A stretch of 64,000 nucleotides of DNA. It comes from Bradyrhizobium sp. dw_411. Its GTDB lineage: Bacteria > Pseudomonadota > Alphaproteobacteria > Rhizobiales > Xanthobacteraceae. Location of the stretch: contig NZ_JAAVUY010000020.1 in NCBI RefSeq assembly GCF_018449695.1, forward strand, positions 1-64,000, written 5' to 3'. The notes under the pieces are model-generated. The model ran no database searches. It had not been told where the DNA came from and worked only from the letters and a program-made list of their open reading frames with translations. Positions 57,232 to 64,000 of the stretch are shown here, in pieces. Numbering within the stretch: the stretch's first letter is position 1; every line of letters begins with the position of its first letter. Both the position numbers and the translations under genes were made by a program.

Positions 57232-58151
57232 GACGGCCAGCGCTGCGCCTTGCTCACCACGAAGTCCCGGAACACCTGCACCCGCGCCACGGTCTTCAGC
57301 TCTTCGGGATAGACGAAATACGTGTCGAGCTGGATCGAATCGGATTCGCCGAACAGTTGCACCAGGCGATTGTTCTCCTCGACCAGATAGTCGGGCAGTG
57401 CGGCGATCCCCAATCCCTGCTGGCACGCGCGCACCAAGCCTAGGATATTGTTGACCTTGAAATAGGCCTCGCGCGGACCCGATCCGTTGCGGCCGGCCTC
57501 GACCAGCCAGTTGCGGTTCTGCAGATGCGGCGTGACCTGCCCGTCGCTCAGCGTGATGATGCGATGCGCGTCGAGTTCGTCGAGGGTGCGCGGCGTGCCG
57601 AAACGCTTGATGTATTCCGGCGAGCAATAGGCATGGAAGCCCATCGCGAACAGCTTGCGCTGGATCAGATCAGGCTGGGTCGGCTTGCGGGTGCGGATCG
57701 CGACATCGGCCTCGCGCATCGAAAGGTCGAGTTCTTCGTCGGTGACGATCAGCGAGATCCTGATCTCAGGATAGAGCGCGGTGAATTCGCCGAGCCGCGG
57801 GATCAGCCAGTTGATACCGACGCCGGGCGTGGTCGTGATCTTGAGGTCGCCGCTTGGCCGCTCGCGGCTGTCGGTGAGCTTGGCGCGCGCCGCCTGCAAC
57901 TGCATGAAAACGTCATGCGCGGTGCGAAACAACAGGTCGCCCTGTTCGGTCAGTATGAGCCCGCGTGCATGGCGGTGAAACAGCGACACCGAGAGCTCCT
58001 GCTCCAGCGCGCTGACCTGGCGGGAAACGGCCGATTGCGACAAGCCCAGTTGCTCGCCGGCATGCGTGAAGCTTCCTGCTTCGGCCGCTGCGTGAAACAC
58101 CTTCAGCTTATCCCAATCCATATCTTTAAATCCGTCGCGGGTTCGAGGCAT
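57228..58151 (-). CDS. lsrB: LysR-family regulator of the LsrB/VtlR type
   Basis: 307 residues from ATG 58151, two bases behind trxB, or 297 from ATG 58121 (MDWDKLKVFHAAAEAGSFTH). The N-terminus SFTHAGEQLGLSQSAVSRQV is nearly that of Sinorhizobium LsrB and Brucella/Agrobacterium VtlR, regulators found next to trxB in those genomes. VtlR/LsrB relatives control small RNAs, small proteins and oxidative-stress genes. Coupled to trxB here. Confidence 0.85.
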   Translation of the reverse strand: MPRTRDGFKDMDWDKLKVFHAAAEAGSFTHAGEQLGLSQSAVSRQVSALEQELSVSLFHRHARGLILTEQGDLLFRTAHDVFMQLQAARAKLTDSRERPSGDLKITTTPGVGINWLIPRLGEFTALYPEIRISLIVTDEELDLSMREADVAIRTRKPTQPDLIQRKLFAMGFHAYCSPEYIKRFGTPRTLDELDAHRIITLSDGQVTPHLQNRNWLVEAGRNGSGPREAYFKVNNILGLVRACQQGLGIAALPDYLVEENNRLVQLFGESDSIQLDTYFVYPEELKTVARVQVFRDFVVSKAQRWPS

Positions 58152-58153
58152 GA

Positions 58154-59119
58154 TTATTCCGCCGCCGCGCGGTCGCTGGCGCGCAGGGCGATAAAGCGTT
58201 CGGCTTCGAGCGCGGCCATGCAGCCGAGGCCCGCGGCCGTAACGGCCTGCCGGTAGGTTTCGTCGGCGACATCGCCGGCGGCAAACAGGCCAGGCACCGA
58301 AGTCGCGGTGGAGTTCGGCGCCACCTCGACATAGCCCGACGGTTTCAGCTTGATCTGGCCCTGCACGAGGTCGGTCGCGGGCGCATGTCCGATCGCGACG
58401 AAGACGCCGTCGGCCGGCACATCGGTGAGCGCGCCGGTTTTGACGTTCTTCAGCCGGACATGGGTGACCTTGCCCGGGTTCTCGGTGCCGCAGATTTCGT
58501 CGATCGCGCTGTCCCAGATCACCTTGACCTTGGGATGCTTGAACAGGCGCTCCTGCAGGATACGCTCGGCGCGGAAGTGGTCGCGGCGGTGCACGATCGT
58601 CACCTGCGAGGCGAAGTTGGTCAGAAACAGCGCTTCCTCGACCGCGGTGTTGCCGCCGCCGACCACCATGACTTCCTTGCCGCGGTAGAAGAACCCGTCG
58701 CAGGTGGCGCAGGCCGAGACGCCAAAGCCCTTGAACTTTTCTTCCGACGGCATGCCGAGCCAGCGCGCCTGCGCGCCGGTGGCGAGAATGACGGTCTCGG
58801 CGAGATAGACGTCGCCGCTGTCGCAGCTCAGCCGGAACGGCCGCTGTGAAAGATCTAGCGTGGTGACGAGATCGACGACAATTTTCGTGCCGACATGGGC
58901 GGCCTGCTTCTCCATCTGCTCCATCAGCCAGGGGCCCTGGATGACGTCGGCGAAGCCCGGATAATTCTCGACATCGGTGGTGATGGTGAGCTGGCCGCCG
59001 GGCTGGATGCCCTGAATCAGCACCGGCTCCAGCATCGCGCGGGCGGCGTAGATCGCGGCGGTGTAACCGGCCGGCCCGGAGCCGATGATGACGACCTTCG
59101 CGTGAATGGGGGCAGCCAT
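58154..59119 (-). CDS. trxB: thioredoxin reductase
   Basis: 321 residues from ATG 59119 (GAGAGGGATCTACCCC ahead); the longer frame to 59248 is rejected. FAD-binding VVIIGSGPAGYTAAIYAARA, the redox-active pair CATC in SACATCDGFFYRG, NADPH-binding VMVVGGGNTAVEEALFL and the C-terminal GVFVAIGHAP, PGLFAAGDVADETYRQAVTA. Reduces thioredoxin with NADPH in the cytoplasm. Overlapping operon with lsrB. Confidence 0.96.
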   Translation of the reverse strand: MAAPIHAKVVIIGSGPAGYTAAIYAARAMLEPVLIQGIQPGGQLTITTDVENYPGFADVIQGPWLMEQMEKQAAHVGTKIVVDLVTTLDLSQRPFRLSCDSGDVYLAETVILATGAQARWLGMPSEEKFKGFGVSACATCDGFFYRGKEVMVVGGGNTAVEEALFLTNFASQVTIVHRRDHFRAERILQERLFKHPKVKVIWDSAIDEICGTENPGKVTHVRLKNVKTGALTDVPADGVFVAIGHAPATDLVQGQIKLKPSGYVEVAPNSTATSVPGLFAAGDVADETYRQAVTAAGLGCMAALEAERFIALRASDRAAAE

Positions 59120-59397
59120 GGGGTAGATCCCTCTCTTAAGGGAATTTGATCGGTGTTTGAGCGAAAGGCGCCCGGAAAGGCATCGCGGAGGCGCCGAAAG
59201 TGTCATTTCGAAGTCTAAGGTATCTGGCCAGCTATGCAAGAATTGCAATCCAAATCAGCAAAATTTCCCGTGAGTTCGATAAATGACGCGCCGCACGCGC
59301 AATAAAATTGCGCACAGCACCTTAGCTGCGCTAAGAGTGTTGCCGTTATTCCGCCCCCGCTACCTCAGCCCAGGAAATTGACAGGACCTAGCCCCGC

Positions 59398-59877
59398 GTG
59401 TCGAAGAATCTTGACGAAATCGACCTGAAAATTCTCAGCGAAATCCAGGCTGATGGCCGAATCACCAATGTCGAACTGGCCAAACGCGTCGGTATTTCGC
59501 CGCCGCCCTGCCTGCGGCGGGTCCGGACGCTGGAGGAAGCGGGCTATATCCAGGGTTATCGCGGGTTACTCGATCCGCGCCGGCTGGGTTTCGACGTCAC
59601 GGTGTTCGCCTCGGTGCATCTGTCCAGCCAGGCCGATGCGGATCTGCGCGCGTTCGAGGATTTCGTCCGCGCCGAGCCCCTGGTGCGCGAATGCTGGATG
59701 CTGTCGGGCGAGGTGGATTTTATTTTGAAGTGCGTGGCGCCTGACATGGCGACGTTTCAGGATTTCGTGACGCACCTGACAGCGGCACCGCATGTGCGCA
59801 ATGTCAGGACGTCGCTGGTGCTGCACAATTCGAAGTACGAGGCGGCGGTGCCGCTGGAATTGAAAGTGCCGGGGTGA
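59398..59877 (+). CDS. Lrp/AsnC-family transcriptional regulator
   Basis: 159 residues from a GTG start at 59398. Helix-turn-helix NVELAKRVGISPPPCLRRVR and RAM domain with DLRAFEDFVRAEPLVRECWM, SGEVDFILKCVAPDMATFQ. PPPCLRRV is typical of the Lrp branch. Divergent from trxB with 278 bases between the starts; no autoregulatory palindrome was evident by eye. Confidence 0.92.
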   Translation: MSKNLDEIDLKILSEIQADGRITNVELAKRVGISPPPCLRRVRTLEEAGYIQGYRGLLDPRRLGFDVTVFASVHLSSQADADLRAFEDFVRAEPLVRECWMLSGEVDFILKCVAPDMATFQDFVTHLTAAPHVRNVRTSLVLHNSKYEAAVPLELKVPG

Positions 59878-59886
59878 AGTTCACTC

Positions 59887-59990
59887 CGTCATTCCGGGAT
59901 GGTGCGTTAGCACCAGACCTCAGGTGCACAATTGTGCACCGGGGAATCTCGAGATTCCGGGTTCGCACTTCGTGCGTCCCGGAATGACGA
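59887..59990. repeat. multi-hairpin intergenic repeat, family C copy 3
   Basis: Same frame as copy 2 at 22147: outer GTCATTCCGGG/CCCGGAATGAC, GGTGCGTTAGCACC, GGTGCACAATTGTGCACC, GGAATCTCGAGATTCC and GCACTTCGTGC. Between convergent Lrp and DoxX genes. Confidence 0.88.
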
Positions 59991-59996
59991 ACCAGA

Positions 59997-60395
59997 CTAA
60001 CTCTTCTTCCCCATCGCCGCATCGACGCTGTACGGTCCGCCGCCCGAGGTCGCCAGATACAGGCAGGCAAAGCAGAAGGCGATCGCGAGGCTGCCGTTGT
60101 TGAGCACCGGATAAAAGCCGCGCGGAAAATGCCCGATGAAATAGGCGAACGCCATTTCACCCGCCAGGATGAAGGCGACGATCCGTGTGCACAGGCCGAT
60201 CATCAGCATGGCGCCGAGCACCAGTTCGAGCGTGCCGGCGGCCCCGATCAGCGAGAACAGCTCGACTTTTTCGAACTGTGTTCCCGCCGGAAATTTCAGG
60301 ATCTTGGCGACGCCAAACTGAAACATCAGCAAGCCGGTGATAAACCGAAACAAGCTTAAAGCGATCGGCTGAAATCTGGCAAAGGTCTGATCCAC
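59997..60395 (-). CDS. DoxX family membrane protein
   Basis: 132 residues from the GTG at 60395 (GGGGGATATGAC ahead); the ORF can be extended to 60482 but the extra part has no membrane or signal character. Four membrane spans: ALSLFRFITGLLMFQFGVAK, ELVLGAMLMIGLCTRIVAFI, AGEMAFAYFIGHFPRGFYPV, LAIAFCFACLYLATSG. DoxX/SURF4-like proteins are linked with redox stress and thiosulfate oxidation in some bacteria. Confidence 0.88.
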   Translation of the reverse strand: MDQTFARFQPIALSLFRFITGLLMFQFGVAKILKFPAGTQFEKVELFSLIGAAGTLELVLGAMLMIGLCTRIVAFILAGEMAFAYFIGHFPRGFYPVLNNGSLAIAFCFACLYLATSGGGPYSVDAAMGKKS

Positions 60396-60514
60396 GTCAT
60401 ATCCCCCGTTGGTAAATTGAGCTTGGCAAACCGCGCCCGCTATATTCTCAGCACGCGCGGTGCTGTCGAGCAACGAAAACACTGTTCCACGACAAATATT
60501 CCTCGCAGCGCAGC

Positions 60515-60542
60515 AAAAAGCCGCGCAACCGGCGCGGCTTTC
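60515..60542 (-). terminator. intrinsic terminator of greA
   Basis: On the minus strand AAAGCCGCGCC / GCGCGGCTTT followed by T-run, 45 bases past the greA stop. Confidence 0.85.
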
Positions 60543-60586
60543 AATGCAATCATTCTGGGTTCAGTGCGGCCGCCTGATGGCCGGGA

Positions 60587-61063
60587 TCAGCGCCACTCGA
60601 CCTTGGTGATCTCATAGGCCTTGGCGCCGCCAGGGGCGACGACTTCGACCGACGCGCCTTTCTTCTTGCCGATCAGCGCGCGCGCCAGCGGCGAGGTGAT
60701 GGAGATGCGGCCCCTTTTGGCATCGGCTTCGGGCTCACCGACGATCTGCCACACGGCTTTTTTCTCGGTATCCTCGTCGACCAGCGTCACGGTCGCGCCG
60801 AACATGACGGTGTCGCCGGACAGCTTGCTGATGTCGATAATGTCGGCGCGCGCCAGCTTGTCTTCGAGCTCGGCAATGCGGCCTTCATTATGCGACTGCT
60901 CTTCCTTGGCGGCATGATATTCGGCGTTCTCCGAGAGGTCGCCATGCGAGCGCGCCTCGGCGATATGCTCAATGATGCGCGGACGGTCCTCCGACTGGCG
61001 CTTCTTCAACTCGACCTCCAGGGCGGCATAGCCGCCCGCGGTCATCGGAACCTTTTCCATCAT
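60587..61063 (-). CDS. greA: transcription elongation factor GreA
   Basis: 158 residues. N-terminal coiled coil with the catalytic acidic tip SHGDLSENAEYHAAKEEQSH, then FATVTL-type C-terminal domain (FGATVTLVDEDTEKKAVWQI, SPLARALIGKKKGASVEVVA). It restarts backtracked RNA polymerase by promoting transcript cleavage. It lies behind carB in the same direction with about 150 bases between. Confidence 0.96.
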   Translation of the reverse strand: MMEKVPMTAGGYAALEVELKKRQSEDRPRIIEHIAEARSHGDLSENAEYHAAKEEQSHNEGRIAELEDKLARADIIDISKLSGDTVMFGATVTLVDEDTEKKAVWQIVGEPEADAKRGRISITSPLARALIGKKKGASVEVVAPGGAKAYEITKVEWR

Positions 61064-61213
61064 CGCTCTCGTCCTTTAGTCCAAGTCAGCAGTTCAAGTG
61101 CGCAATTCGAAGCGCGCACAAAGGCCGAAACAGAATACCCTCATGACTGGGAAGTTCCGGTCACGAGGGCTTCATTGCCGATCGATTGCCGGACGTTGCG
61201 TCAGGCCCAGGGA

Positions 61214-64000
<2,787 letters not shown>

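Overview
The window reads as chromosome of an alphaproteobacterium of the Bradyrhizobium/Rhodopseudomonas type (Nitrobacteraceae). This is inferred from high GC content, GTG/TTG starts after good Shine-Dalgarno sites, many ABC/TRAP/TTT solute-binding proteins, paired phasin genes, a PdhS-type cell-cycle kinase, an LsrB/VtlR-type LysR gene directly behind trxB, a small PF00839-like Cys-rich secreted protein, and several families of intergenic palindromic repeats. No rRNA, phage, insertion sequence or CRISPR array was seen. One tRNA (His) is present.

Layout. 1-5 kb: a partial ORF, an Omp25/RopB-like outer-membrane beta-barrel, a GAF histidine kinase, two YdcH/DUF465 proteins and an L-2-hydroxyglutarate dehydrogenase-like flavoprotein. 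5-16 kb: a PAS-GGDEF-EAL protein, a divergent GlpD-like dehydrogenase with a PotGHI-type ABC transporter that lacks a binding protein, and, convergent to it, a CUT1-type ABC set (binding protein plus two permeases) that lacks an ATPase. 16-22 kb: a receiver-like protein with a degenerate EAL domain, a DUF1488-like protein, an AsmA protein and the ScoAB CoA-transferase. 22-27 kb: a GntR / aldehyde dehydrogenase / MFS operon and a divergent alpha/beta hydrolase lacking its nucleophile serine. 27-33 kb: PdhS-like kinase, two phasins, tRNA-His.

32.7-39.6 kb is the most distinctive block. An NMT1/SsuABC-type ABC transporter, a DUF1989 (urea-carboxylase-associated) protein with a ribbon-helix-helix-like C-terminal tail, a previously easy-to-miss 50-residue ribbon-helix-helix-like protein, an FCD-type GntR regulator and a very long amidase all run in the same direction. 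They look like one uptake and breakdown module for an unidentified amide or urea-like nitrogen compound.

39.7-46 kb: NmrA-like/LysR divergent pair, orphan TTT binding protein, Cys-rich secreted protein, orphan ParA, and two tiny single-span membrane proteins. 45.8-48.6 kb: divergent csoR-copA with a perfect CsoR-type operator. 49-53 kb: TRAP transporter operon with a 2-hydroxyacid dehydrogenase. 53-55.6 kb: TPR glycosyltransferase-like protein and a lower-GC pair of orphan genes. 55.7-64 kb: DapA-like aldolase behind a hairpin-rich leader, lsrB-trxB, an Lrp regulator, DoxX, greA and a carB truncated by the window edge.

Intergenic space is dominated by at least seven palindromic repeat families. 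In one of them (three copies) the hairpin arms change in compensating fashion between copies, which points to selection or copying at the level of structure.
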